Shown here: piece after piece, positions 23,641 to 36,290 of the stretch
Position numbering within the stretch: position 1 is the first letter of the stretch
Layout: the number at the start of each line of letters is the position of its first letter
Assembly (NCBI GenBank): GCA_008933995.1
Contig: WARS01000033.1
Coordinates: forward strand, 10,430,287-10,494,286
DNA length: 64,000 nucleotides
Direction of reading: 5' to 3'
DNA from: Datnioides undecimradiatus
Taxonomy: Eukaryota > Chordata > Actinopteri > Lobotiformes > Datnioididae
Notes under the pieces: model-generated
The model's input: the letters and a program-made list of their open reading frames with translations, nothing else
The model's database searches: none
What the model was told of the DNA's origin: nothing
Translations under genes and position numbers: made by a program

Positions 23641-25680
23641 GATTAGTTAGACGAAGCAGTCCTTTATGCTCTATATATCACAATAGCTGGATATTTGATA
23701 AGATGTGATCCTGGTCCCAGGAACATGCCATATGACATTGTCTCACCTCCAGATAGACAGTGAGTCTAACTGTCACAGTGCTTCCTTGTTGCTGTGAAGC
23801 ACAATGGGAACAGGTGATCTCATGTAATTCCTTGTATCTCCCACCTTCAACCAGATCAGAGGGCCAATTAGCCAAAATAAATTCTGTGCAGACCTTTCGA
23901 ACAGACTTCCTCCACCTTAACTCGTCAACTAATCACACTGGTGGCTGCAATATGTTAAGGTGAACCAATAGTATTTGTAGGTTGTGTGTTAAAGGCTAAA
24001 CAAATGGTAGAACATTCAATCTATTTTTATTTTATTTACACCATAAATTTTGTGGTGCAGTTTATCCGTTTTTAGAGTTTTAAATGGGTTTTTAACAGGT
24101 TTTAGATGTTTATACAGAGACGTTCATTCAGAATGAAAATCGTGGAACTAGACAGATATGTTCATTATTTCCTCTTCATTGTGCTAATAAAAAAAACATT
24201 ATTCAGGAGGCATTAAGTTTCAAGCAAACGTTGCTGTTTTAAATTAGAAGTATAAAAACAAAATATCCAGGAGATAGTGTTGTGTAGACCAACTAATGCT
24301 GTGTATCACTTTAACAAACCAGCCAATACTGTGAAGCCCTTTGACCTTGTAAATCTAAACTGAGGCCTTTGTGAATACATTTGACTAATGGAAACTGCAC
24401 TAAATCTCTTTCACGCTCTGTAGCTCTTGTTTTTTCCTTGTGATTTTTGATTCTCCGTGGATCACGCAGGGTGACACAGTTCAGAGAGGCCAGCTCTGTG
24501 TGTCGACTACAGAACAGCATCCCTGAGGTTTGGCAGTGCTGCAGGGATTCAGGGAGACCTGGACACTCCGGGTCACAGTGAATCAAACCTGAGGAGTCAC
24601 TGTCTGACCTGCTGCGACTGATAAAAGGCTGAGACACCACACACAACGAACACACCACAGCAGTACAATGGTATGTTGCAAAACATAGCGCAATCTCCTT
24701 TTCTTGTCTCTCACCACGGCTGTGTTCATTTAGCCTTGTTCTGAACATCCCATCTCTCTCTGCGTCCTTAATTACCACGTATCAGAATATATATCAGAAT
24801 CGAGTCGAGGCAATTCTTTTCTACACCATCCCCCCGATTGTAGTGATTGTATGTGTGACTGCAGACTTAATCACAATGTGCTCTTAACTTGTGCTGGAAG
24901 ATAAATTGCCTCTGGAAAGAAGTGAATGTTTCAGTAATTTCCTCCCAGTCTCAGACAGCTGTTCCATGCATTAAACCGACTGTAATTTTGAATTACTCTT
25001 GTCATTAGATCACTGTCACTAATCTCACATTCTGATCTTTCTTTCCTTACAACCTTTTGCAGCACTTAACAAGTAATTATCTGTTTTTTTTTTTTTTTTT
25101 TTTTTCAGAAGTCCTGACTGGGGTTTTGCAGGGACTATGATTTTTTAATAATGAGATTATTCCCTCTCCATGTAATTACTTACTCCCTGACCCTGAATGT
25201 AGCACGGCTCTAACATTTTACTATTTTGTCCAGTTTTCACATTTCATCCAGCGCTGCGAGCAAGTGCCTCCTCACAATATTCTCTCACTTGTTGTCGGTC
25301 CAAATCTCTGTTGTGTTGAATCTGCATTATTGAAACTATAAAGTGAGCAAATGAACTCGTTTACAAATAGAAGTGCAGTTTATTTCTCAGCTGACAAACA
25401 TTTCTTAATGTTAACAGAAAATCAACCATTTGGAAAAGGAATCTGATACATCCCCGATGAATCATTCATGGTCATCGTCAAATAATGCTTCATCAGCACC
25501 ACACCAGCAAAACAAAGGAAGCTGTCTTAGCGGCTGTGTGGCTCCATCAGGTTTTATTTAGAAAAAATTTGTAGGAGCATAGGAGTGGTTGATGTTTCAC
25601 TTTAAATTTCTTTCTAGCTTTGTAAAATGCACAGTTCAGTTACACAACAGAAATAGTGATCATTCAATACGTTTTGAGTT
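23641..25680. other. Gene-free stretch
   Basis: Intergenic, with a 22-T run at 25084-25105. A 155-codon open frame on the minus strand (24311-24778) is the longest unassigned frame here. It shows no domain, signal peptide or membrane helix, and I do not call it a gene. Confidence 0.55.
25084..25105. repeat. Poly-T tract
   Basis: Twenty-two consecutive T bases are followed by cag. It could be a very strong polypyrimidine tract or an A-tail of a reverse-inserted retroposon, but no matching element is evident beside it. Confidence 0.85.
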
Positions 25681-25749
25681 GTAGTCCTGATATTTGCTGT
25701 TTTACAGTGAATGGGTCTCCCCTCATGCGTTTCACCTTGTGTCTTGTCT

Positions 25750-26085
25750 TTTTCCCTCCAGTTTTCACCTGAGTTCCTCCACCATCATCACGATTACACA
25801 TCATTCCAGCCGCTCTGAACACCTTACATATACTATATACACTAGTTTACTTCCTTTCTTCCCTGCCTGAATGTTTTTGCACCGTGTGCAATGTGCCTTA
25901 TCCTCCTTTTGCAGTCTGTTTTTATGTTATTCTGGATATGTGCTTCTGTAAGTTTGGGGCTTGCTTGCCTTTACTCCCTGTAAGCCTTTTTGGAATAAAT
26001 CTCTGAACCTCGTCAAGCTTGGCTCTGGGATCTTCTCCTGTGTTCATGTTGCCCTGTTTGCACCTGTTGTGACCACAGCACTGAT
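25750..26085 (+). repeat. LTR- or retroposon-like fragment
   Basis: A GT/CT-rich block contains ggaataaatctctgaacctc (25991-26010) followed by cttctcctgtgttcatgttg and cacctgttgtgaccaca. This resembles the polyadenylation/end region of fish LTR elements. No paired LTR, primer-binding site or coding domain is visible, so a solo-LTR remnant is only one possibility. Confidence 0.3.
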
Positions 26086-26089
26086 ACTG

Positions 26090-28030
26090 AGACATTGATA
26101 CAAGTAATTTTCACCAATCTGAATGTAGTTGACCTTATGCTGGCTTTGCAGCTCTGTTACGAAGCAGCTCAAGTGCCAGCTGAATATGTAGCTCTTAGCT
26201 CACCTTTTTCTTCTTCTAGTGTGACCCATAAATGCTATGATATGTTAAGTGGGTGCTCATGAGACTGATAAAATGAATAATTGAAAAGAAAACTACTGAC
26301 AATTAGGTAAGAGAGTGGGATGGTTAAGGAAAGGTAAATTTGCTGCAGATACAGCATCAGATAATGTAGTTTAATGCAGATTATACACTTACACAAAGAA
26401 AACAAAAAGGGGAAATAAAACAAAGTAACTATTTTTTTATGTGGCTTCACATCTGCTGATACTATTCACAATTCTGGACACAACATGTTATTAAGCTCTA
26501 TATCAGCTTGACGGTCTCATTAAAAAGAATAAACGCTTTTGTGCAGCACTTATCAAACCACAGTAACAAAATTAAGAAATAAACCATGTTTAAAGCTCCA
26601 CAAAATGGGATTTTTTAAAACATTTACCAAGCAGTGAGGTTGCCGCAGATACTGTTATAGCTCCCTCTCTGAGATTTACACAGCATCAAGTTATGTTACA
26701 CAGTTAATTTTCAGTTATTTTGTACCTTCAGAAATTCAGCACCTCAGTGATTGAGTAAAAAGCAGGCCAGCTGTCCAACTCAAGGTAAACATTCAGCACC
26801 AGTGCATTGACATTCATCTGAAAAAACACCCTCTAACATGGTACAAACCCCAAAGTGCTGTGGTGTGAATCTCTGAAATAGCTTCCAATAGTGTTGATGT
26901 TAAAGATCTCTAATGAGGTGTACACCTACAATTCATTATTTTCTTTTTTTCCATAAAACCTTCAAAATTGTCAGCACCTCCGTTCTTTTTTATGATCGAG
27001 GCTGTTTTATTGTACTCTACAGTGCTGAATGGATATTCAGTGTCACTCATGTTGATCTGCCCAGAGACCTTGTTTTTTCACTAAAACCTAAACCTTTTCA
27101 CATCAACTATAAGTTCATCCTGAAAACAAATCTTTTCAATACTCAGGATACTTTTCTGAAATCATTAAAAAACCCAAAACAATATGGGATCACGGTGTTC
27201 CATTTGTCAAGGTCTCACTTGTTTTATTAAATAGGCAGCGCCGAGCTGAAAGTCTGGAGCTGAAAACAAAATAGCGATGAATAAATCTAAAAGCAAATTC
27301 AGCCTCTAGCCTCATGTCATGATGAGTTTTTGAGACATCTCTGTTTATTTAACCATTAGTGAACTCCAGTTCTCCAGATGACCTCCATTATGGTGCCAGC
27401 TGTGGTAGCTGGGAGTAACCTGTAAAAAGCCACTCCAGAGAAGTTGGTGTCAGATAGAGGGCACGCCAATGCCCCTGAGAGTTTGACTACTCCTGGTTTA
27501 CACTTTAACACTGCAGCTGTTGTGGTGGCATCATGTGCAGCGCCAGCATCGCTTTTGACTGGCGACCAACAGATGCTAATAAGGAAAATAAACAGCGGGG
27601 AGGGAGGGGTGGACGCTTTCAGAGCCGTGTGAAGGCAGTCACCTGAGGCAGGTCAGAGGCAGGAATGGAGCCAGGCATTAGCTTCATAAGGACAGGTATA
27701 TTAGAGGAAGTCAGCTAAATGGCATCCTGTAAATGCGTTCAGACAGTGGCTTAAAATCCAGGCATTAATGTGTTATTGCTTATTAGAACCACCATGTGTT
27801 CCAGCCTCAGGGACCGGGGCTTACATGCACTGTGTTTGTGGTTTTGTTTACACTGTCAGCTATTTTTTTTTTTTGTAAATGTGAGGACAATGTCAATGCC
27901 AGGGGGAGAAACACAAATTTTACCTTCTTCAGGGGTGAAACCCAATAGTGGTGGTCGAAAATAACCCTCAAAGAAAAATTAATTTTTCCTCAATTTTGCA
28001 ATTTTGCAAATAGCAAAAATCCTTAAAACT
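26090..28030. other. Gene-free stretch
   Basis: AT-rich intergenic DNA. A 105-codon frame at 26913-27230 (+) reads as unrecognised, Phe/Ser/Leu-rich sequence without domain evidence. No gene is supported. Confidence 0.6.
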
Positions 28031-28051
28031 TAAATGTATACATCAAGATCG

Positions 28052-28112
<61 letters not shown>
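28052..28112. repeat. TATC tetranucleotide microsatellite
   Basis: About 15 perfect ATCT units follow a short gatcgatc. It is likely highly polymorphic. Confidence 0.97.
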
Positions 28113-31100
28113 CACAGTATACATACATATATAACAGTATACATATACAACAGTTCAAGCTCAACCCAGAAAAAAAAAAAGTTTTTGGTTCAGATATTTT
28201 AATCTTCAGACTCAAGTGCATTCTCACAAACACAGTGGAAAAACACAACAAATAAAACTAAAATAGCATTTAGTATGAGTATCATATAGCATTAGGTGTC
28301 TTTTTGGGCAAGCTTTAATCACTTGAAATATAATGAACAGACGGGGACTGATCATGTAGGATTTAATGTGCTCAGAGAGTTCTAGTCCTTCAATAAAAGC
28401 GCCAGTGAAAAACAGTGTCCGTGGGTGTGTGTGTGTGTGGTAAAGTAATTGTATCTCCCATCAGGCTGTTTTGATCTGGTGTTTTGGAGTGGGTGATGCG
28501 GTGTTGGACTCAGGTGGCTTTGTTTTCACTTTGTGAACTTTGTGCTGATCAAAGCAGCCTGCAGAGAAACAATGTTTAAAACAAAATCCAAAGTTGGTTG
28601 TTAATAGGAACAAACTGGAGACCTGAATGACTATGAAAGCTAATGAGAGACCATTATACGAGCTAATTAACTCAAGAAAGCTTCAAAATAACCTCGCAAG
28701 GAGGAACTTTATCACTGGAGTCTTAGTTTGTGTGTGTGCGTGTGTGTGCAGCATCGAGGGTCAGATTTACATACATGAAAGCGCAGGGCAAATTTGTGGC
28801 TTTCATTTAATTTACTTGCACAATTGTGCATGTAATTAGGACCTGATCTGTAAAGACAGACTGCTCTCCAGGTGCCTTCTGCGTGTGAAGGTGACCTCTG
28901 TGGGAGCAGTGATTCAGCTCACCATCGCTCAGAGAGGTCATGGTGCTATGTTGATGCTGCATATACAGACTTATTAATGAATATCTATGCATGCTACAGG
29001 TCAGCTCCACCTCAGACTATTAGTTATCAACTGTAAAATATTGAAATGAAATATAAACATTGTGTTATTGTGATCAGTAGAGTATCCTTGCAGGCATTTC
29101 TCAGACTACCTCTCCTTTAGTTTTAGCGCCACATACACATATGATACATGCTTTTACATTTGGCACAGGGCACCTCAGAGAAGAGTGTGTCCCTTTTTCA
29201 TTAACTTTTAACATTTCCTTCATTCATTTAATAAAGAGTACTAGCTCCCACTTCCCTCTTGTTGTAAATCAGTGTTAGTGTTGTTGCTGCTTTTATTTAT
29301 GCAACATGAGCTCACGCCTTATTACAATAGTACACTTTATGCAGGACATTGTATCATCGTCATCATCTGTCTTCCTGTGTGATGATGAACAACACAACAA
29401 CACCTGTTACAACAAACCAAATTATACTCCAGCTGATTAGACCTTTGAGCATCTTGCTACAAAAATTTGCTCAATATTGAAGTCAAAAACAATTTTCTTC
29501 AAAGCACCATAATGCTTTAATATATGGAGATCACATTAATAGGGCCTATGTGAAGACACACACGCTGCCATAAAGTATTTGCTAATTAATGCATTATTTA
29601 GCTTAATTAATGACCTCATTAGGATAACTGGTTATATTTAACAGCGATTATGGCAGGACATTAGTCAGCTCAATTGCATCTTGTTTGTGGTTGTGAAGTA
29701 AATTGACCTACAGGAACATTGAGGACGCATGCTACATTTGCCAAACCTTAGCTTTCTGATCAGGTTCCATGACTTGACCTAGAGATACAAGTGATACAAA
29801 TGTGAAGCTTTAGCAGCAGTCGATGAAAAAGTGAAATAGTTGAGATGCGGCAAGTAGTTGTATAAAATGGTATATGGGATGTGAACAAAAAGGGAATCAT
29901 ATTGCCCACTGCTCCTGGCAGCCCTTGTGTATGACTGTCTGTCTGTCTTCTAGACCACCGCCAACATCCCAACATATAGCAGATCTGGAGTAAAACAAAG
30001 GGGATTGGAAAGGAGAGTGTAGATGAGGTAGTTCAGGCAAGAAGAACAAGAACGGAGGGAGACGGAGAGGAACAGAGCAGAAAAGCAGATAGCAGAGGTT
30101 GGAGCTGACTGTCAAGCTGGTATAAAGATGTAACTGTGGAGAAAAACGAGAGAGAGAAACGGCGGCAAGGAAGCAGGAAAGGGAGAGAAAAAAACTAGAG
30201 GCAAATAGGGGGTATGTGATAAAGTGTGTGTATGACTGTGTGTGTTTGTGTGTGTGTGTGAGCTCTCTGTGGTATTTCGAAACACCAGGCAACTGCATGT
30301 TTCCGTGTTCTAGTCTGCTGTTGTCAAACCCTGCTGGGGCTGCTGGGTGAGAGAAGCATGGGATAGCAGCTGTAGCTGTGACTGTACGCTGCGTCTGTCT
30401 CTGTGTGTGTCTCTGTGTGTGAATGCATCCTTGCTTCTAGGTATGTGTGTCTCTATCTCTGTGCAATGGCAACTTTCTCTCCTAGTCTATTTATATACAA
30501 TTGTTTTTTCCACATCAAATACATTTTTTAAAGTTGATTTTTTTTGGGGGATTAGATAGATGTTTATAGAATTTATTAGGCAACATAGAGGTCGACAATG
30601 GGGACAGGCAGGTACAGCTAGTTGTACTCGTGGTTGGTGGTTCAGTCCTTGACTCTTTGTGGTAGTAGCCAGGTGCTCACTTATATGGCACTACTTGGAA
30701 TACAATTACTTATAGATGCAAGTTCAAAAAAATATGGCGGCCCTGGTTTGTTTCAGAAAAAATGAACAGTGACACAAATCATGGGATGTGTTTTCTCTGA
30801 GTATATTGACATTTAATCAAACGCGACCTAAATGTAAGCAGGACGCAGGATGAAAACTATGTCTCCAGCATCAAAATGCTACCCTTTTGGTGCCCACCAT
30901 CCACCTGACCACCTGCATGTGATGTGCCTGTAGCACAAAAAGTAGCACTTTCTTCAATGGGAAAACGTCTCCACGAAACAGGCACATTTAACTTAATTGA
31001 CTGAATAAAGTTAATATCTAGGAGACAGGGTTGGTAGCAGTAAGTGTGTGTGTTTGTGTGACTACTGTATGCACATGGCATGACGTCCACTGGGGAAAGT

Positions 31101-33230
31101 ATGTAACACTAAGTAAACGTACTAAGTAAAAGTGCTGAGCTGGAAGAACAGCTGCTAAATTTCTTTCTTCCTCTTTTTCTGGTTGTTTAAATTGTGTATT
31201 TCAGGGCATCACTGTTGGGTGTGGGCACAGATGCAACAGACAGAAAGCTTAGCATAGCTGGTAGTGTATTTCATGTCATGATTACCAGTCTGTTTTTACC
31301 CTTCAGAACTGTCTTTTCTCACCTCTGCTGCTAATAAGCGCACATGCACTCTAGAATTAAACAGGAGATGACAGAAAATAATTTTTGAATAAAAAAAACC
31401 CAGTTTTTTGTTCATTCTGTTTCAAACAAACCTTTTCATGCTACTTTGATGTTGTTTGAGCTTACTGCTGTCAAAGAGACATAACAGTTTAATTGTTAAC
31501 CAGGAAACAGATCTGCAGTTCATAAAAAGTACACCTGTAAAGTAAGCACATCAAAATGCATCACTAAATCACATCAACGTGGGACGGATGCCCTGTCTCC
31601 AGGTGTTTTAAAATCCCACTGTGTGTGTTTCTGTGTGTGTTTGGGATAAAGAGCAGAGGGAGTTTTGTTACATTTGTGGCTCGTCCATACAGACCTGAGT
31701 GGTGTGGTGCTGATAGTCATCCTTCATGCCTCCTCCATACTGTCTCTCTGCCTTCCTCCATCTCCCTTCATTCCCTCTTTGAATCGCTTTAGCTTACATA
31801 AACCATCCCTCATTAGGTCCTTCTTCCACCTCCCTCATATTTCCTAATTATCCTGCTTGCTAACTAGCCTCCTCTTGTCCTCCTTCCTTTCTGTGTTCTT
31901 CCCCTCCTTATTTCCTTCCTTTACCCATTTGTTTCCTATTAATCCTTCACCTCCTATCCTTCATTTCTCTGCAACCCTTTTCCTTTCCATCTTCCTCTCT
32001 CTCCCTTCATTGCTTCCTTTCTCTGCCTTCCTCCCTTGGCGTTTACAGCATCTCCAGGGCACTGCCAAATCTTTTCCTCCATCCTCCTCCCTCCTGTCAT
32101 CTTCTGCAAATAGAAAAAAGGGGAGGAGAGGCAGGGGAGGGAAAATGAGACAGAAAAGGGAGAAAGAGAGGGTGGGATGACTGTGATTAAGCCATTAAAA
32201 CCGTAGGCTAATTGAATTGACAAGCTGTTAAGTAATTGTCTCTATTTGTTCCCATCCATTATTCAGCTCTTGACTGCTGTTATGACAGCAGCCTGATGCT
32301 TATTGTAAGTCTGCATGTGTGTTTTGTGTGCACAATGAGTTGTGCTTTTTAAATCTGTCCATTCTGAAACATAGAAAGAAAACTTGTCGTTGACCACAGA
32401 GCTGTTTTGCTGTGTGTTTTCCTTCTGTCTTTTTCAAAGCTTAATCTATCTGTTTACAGCATTCTGCTTTAATATTTGCTGTGGGGTTAATGTATCTATG
32501 AAGCATCTGATTTTAACACCACAGGCACGGATTCATTTACTGTTTTTTTACTGTTTTTTTACTTATTTTAATTTCATAAACATCAGAAATCTATGAACTA
32601 TGAATCATGTGAACTCTTGTATGGTGGTCTGTCATACAGAATAATCACCTGACTCTGCAGCAGTTCCCCCTTAGCTCGACCAAACTTTGTAGCACATTTC
32701 AGCCCAGCTTTACTGTTTTGGTTCACTCTCACAGTGTCGTTTTCAGCAGGCAGCTGTTTTCAGGCAGAAATCTTTAAATCCCTCTGTACCTGCCAAGCAC
32801 CAAACAGCAAGACAGAGTTAGTGACCAGCTGTTGCAGAGCGTTTAGCAGCTAAAGAACCGGATATTTCCCTCAGGATGTGATTGGGACCAAAAACAACTA
32901 AAAGGAAAGTGAATATTGGACTTACATTTATTAGGTGGCCAGAAACGTCTCTAAATGAATATGAATGAAGGGGACAATTATGCCAGTCTGCCAAAAGGTT
33001 TGTCAATTAAAAGGTGATGATATGTCAGTGTTGTTACACTGGTCAACAACCTGGTCTCAAAACAAGTCCATTACTGCAGCTCTAACCATTAAAACGGTCT
33101 ATCTTAAACTTTTTGGCCTTTGACTCATTAAAACAAAGCATCTTTCTACAAAGTTGTGTATGTAAGCTCAGCTAAAAAGTGTTTATTTTCCTTTTGTTTA
33201 TTCTGTTTGACTAAAGCCTGAAGACCGGAA
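28113..33230. other. Gene-free stretch with purine/pyrimidine tracts
   Basis: Intergenic. It contains a purine-rich tract at 30004-30200 and a long pyrimidine-rich tract at 31735-32100 followed by a purine patch (32105-32175). These create open minus- or plus-strand frames of biased composition that are not genes. Two complex AT-rich islands (29570-29700, 32180-32300) carry clustered TAATTA/TTAATTAA words. Confidence 0.55.
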
Positions 33231-33232
33231 AC

Positions 33233-34402
33233 TATCCATGAATTTGATAACACTGATTATCTCTTCATCATGGCACCTGTTAGTGGGTGGGATATATTAG
33301 ACAGCAAGTGAACATTTTAGCCTCAAAGTTGATGTGTTAGAGGCAGGAAAATGGGCAAGCGTAAGGATTTGAGCGAGTCTGACAAGGGCCAAATTGTGAT
33401 GGCTAAACGACCGAGTCAGAGCACCTCCAAAACTGTAGATCTTGTGGGGTGTTCCCAGTCTGCAGTGGTCAGTATCTATCAAAAGTGGTCCAAGGAAGGA
33501 ACAGTGGTGAACCAGCAACAGGGTCATGGGCGGCCAAGGCTCACTGATGCATGTGGGGAGTGAAGGCTGGCCCGTGTGGCCTATCCAACAGACGAGCTAT
33601 TGTTGCTCAGATTGCTGAATAAGTTAATGCTGGAGGTGTCAGAATACACAGTGCATCACACTTTGTTGTGTATGGGGCTGCATAGCCACAGACCAGTCAG
33701 GGTGCCCATGCTGACCCCGTGCACTGCTGAAACTGCCAACAATGGGCACGTGAGCATCAGAACTGGACCATGGAGCTATGGAAGAAGGTGGCCTGGTCTG
33801 ATGAATCACGTTTTCTTTTACATTACGTGGATGGCCGGGTGTGTGTGCATCGCTTACCTGGGGAACACATGGCACCAGAATACACTATGGGAAGAAGGAC
33901 AGCCGGCAGAGGCAGTGTGATGCTTTGAGTAATGTTCTGCTGGGAAACTTTGGGTCCTGCCATCCATGTGGATGTTACTTTGACATGTACCACCTACCTA
34001 ACCATTGTTGCAGACCATGAACACCCTTTCATGGAAACGGTATTCCCTGATGACTCTGGCCTCTTTCAGCAGGATAACGCGCCATGCCACAAAGCAAAAA
34101 TTGTTCAGGAATGGTTTGAGGAGCACAACAACGAGTTTGAGGTGTTGACTTAGCCTTCAAATTCCCCAGATGTCAATCCATTCGAGGCATCTGTGGGATG
34201 TGCTGGACAAACAACTCCTATCCATGGAGGCCCCACCTTGCAACTTAAAGGACCTGCTGCTAATATCTTGGTGCCAGATACCACATCACACCTTCAAGGG
34301 TCTAGAGGAGTCCATGCCTCAACAGGTCAGGGCTGTTTTGTCAGCAATAGGGGGATCAACACATTATTAGGCAGGTGGTCATAATTTGCCTGATTGGTGT
34401 AT
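33233..34402 (+). mobile_element. Tc1-like DNA transposon, degenerate copy
   Basis: The block from ccatgaatttgataacactg (33236) through the transposase region to ggtcataatttgcctgattg (34377-34396) closely follows a common fish Tc1-like family. The 3' end keeps the terminal-repeat-like text (gcaggtggtcataat...tgattggtgta). I could not find its inverted partner upstream, so the 5' terminus is deleted or too diverged. It encodes a broken transposase (separate entry) and cannot be autonomous. Confidence 0.85.
33351..34370 (+). pseudogene. Tc1-like transposase pseudogene
   Basis: The frame opens [20 protein letters not shown] and continues with a helix-turn-helix DNA-binding region ([12 protein letters not shown]) up to TGA at 33561-33563. 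The catalytic region lies in another frame: the WSDESRF Asp codon at 33800-33802, the QQDNAPCHK Asp codon at 34073-34075, and the third acidic residue, Glu (GAG), at 34184-34186. Breaks are the TGA, at least one frameshift between 33563 and 33800, a TAG at 34151-34153 between the second Asp and the Glu, and an apparent one-base insertion just after the Glu codon. The two Asp and the Glu still sit in the same frame as each other. An intact family member would cut and paste the element at TA sites; this copy is dead. Confidence 0.88.
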
Positions 34403-34952
34403 ATATTACATATTCATGCTGCGTTTAGTGACCACTTTTGCCCATTAAATACACACAGAATTGTGATGGAAGCTAAATGGAGATGATTTGATTTGGTGGC
34501 TTGTTGCATTGTCATTAGATACATTTTGATTTGAGGTTCCTGTTTATTTCCCACTGACCCAATAATTTCTCCATCTGAGACTTCTACTGTGACTGGTGTT
34601 TTGTGTGCGTATCATGTATATTGTCCAACAGGCACCTTCAGCTCACAAAAGTTTTTCTTTCTTGGTAATTCCAGTCACACACACTCAATCTACAACCCCA
34701 CTGAGCACAAACAATCAGGAAAGCTGTGCCTCATGCACATTCCCAGCCGCCAATAATGAGTGACACAGAGCTGTATCTGGCAGCTGATTGGCTTGTTTCC
34801 TCTGCAAACCCATCATCTGAAAGCCCCCTTACTGCTAAACTGTGTGCACAGCCAAGTCTAGCAAGTACAACAATATCTGGCAGGTGTAGCTGCACTGAGA
34901 GAGGAGCCAATCCTTAATAGTGAGACAGCTTAGTGAGAATGGCGTGCGCACA

Positions 34953-34985
<33 letters not shown>

Positions 34986-35070
34986 CTTCTGATACAATTA
35001 TGAACAACAAGTGTTGATATAAGTAGAGGGAGAAAAATCTGTAAAAACAAAAGAAATACAGAAATGTACG
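34403..35070. other. Gene-free stretch with CA repeat
   Basis: Intergenic, with non-repetitive complex sequence at about 34690-34910 and a CA microsatellite at 34955-34983. No gene is seen. Confidence 0.6.
34955..34983. repeat. CA microsatellite
   Basis: A pure (CA)14 tract. Confidence 0.95.
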
Positions 35071-35072
35071 TT

Positions 35073-36290
35073 GTAGTGGGGATTGAATGAGTACTTTGAG
35101 TATTTCACTCAAGTAAATGTACTGTTGGCTTAAAGAAAATTTACCTAAGTAAATGTGTAAAAAAATATACTCAAATAAGAGGGGTGGGGGGTTCAATATA
35201 ATGATGATGTTGTATGATAGAACTATTAAATTAACTGCAGGCTACAGAATAAAGTGCATTAACATGTTAGTGTGTACACAAGCAGAACAACATCCCAAGT
35301 GTTAATTGCACAACCAAGCCATCAAGACCAACCCAATAACAGAATTTTTCCTATAAATGGACATTTGTAGGCTGAAAAGCCACAGAAATGATCATTATCA
35401 TCATTAATTATAAATAAACAACCACTGTCCTCAGTACAGCCTCATTAGAATTAAGCAAAAATTAAGACTGAACCAACAATCAACAATCAAACACAAAGGA
35501 CATAGAATGAATAAAAAGAGCTGCACTGAGGTTGGTGAAACAAAGAGCATTATGTTACATAACTGAAATAACCCGAGAGATGTATGCACCATATAAACTT
35601 GACAGCAGTAACAGCCTACAAACACACACGCTCTAGCAAAAAGAGATGCCCACAGTTTCTGCACACAACCAAGAATGCGTTGTTGCACCTGGAATCCCAG
35701 CCTCTTTGATCCACTATGACCGGTCCCCTCAGACTCTCTGTCCCACTGTGTTTCTCAAAAATTTCAAGTTAGATGAACACTCTGCAGTCACAGCTGTGTC
35801 AAGAAAGACCTCAACACCTCACTGAAGTAAAAGTTTTTAATTTAACAGCGATGTTACTGCTGGTGGATCCAGCATGCACGTATTAGCTACAAACCCAGCT
35901 TGAATCTGTTGTTGTGTTCTTAGGACGCTTGGTGGTGCATTCGATCTATAATTAATTAACGCAGATGCAACCATTTCTTCATCTGTGTTGATGTTACACT
36001 AATCTTAACCATAACACATCTTACCTGTCCATTTTTGCAAATGAGGTCTGCTTCTGGGTGCGGATCTTTCCAGAGTTGCACCTGCTCAATATCACGTGTG
36101 CATCGTGACTTCTCTTGTGACTTTTGTACAGTTTGAAATGAAGTGAAGAACAATTTGAGATGGAAATTAGTTAAGTGAAATTACCGACTTTTGATCAAAA
36201 AACGTTACTAGTATAAAAGTATAAAGTGTAAAACCCCCCGACTTTGTTACAGTATAAAGAGTTTTGCTATTACCTCCACTGCACTTACAG
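35073..36290. mobile_element. Possible non-autonomous DNA transposon of about 1.2 kb
   Basis: The left edge reads gtagtggggattgaatgagt followed by tttcactcaagtaaatgtac. The right edge reads gtataaagagttttgctatt followed by acctccactgcac. Edges of the type agtggaggta...tactcaagtaaa...tacctccact are common in fish repeats, and the outer few bases here are imperfectly inverted. The interior shows no transposase. The boundaries and class are tentative. Confidence 0.35.

Noticed and set aside
28052..28112. Regularly spaced repeats resembling an array
   Set aside because: A simple tetranucleotide microsatellite without spacers; not a CRISPR-type array, and the genome is animal.
29897..30298. 133-codon minus-strand frame
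   Set aside because: Same cause: a purine-rich tract and a TG repeat give biased, stop-poor frames.
30600..30680. Possible tRNA-derived SINE (ggttcagtcct resembling a B box)
   Set aside because: No matching A box at the right spacing, no second half, and no A-tail. One short word is not enough.
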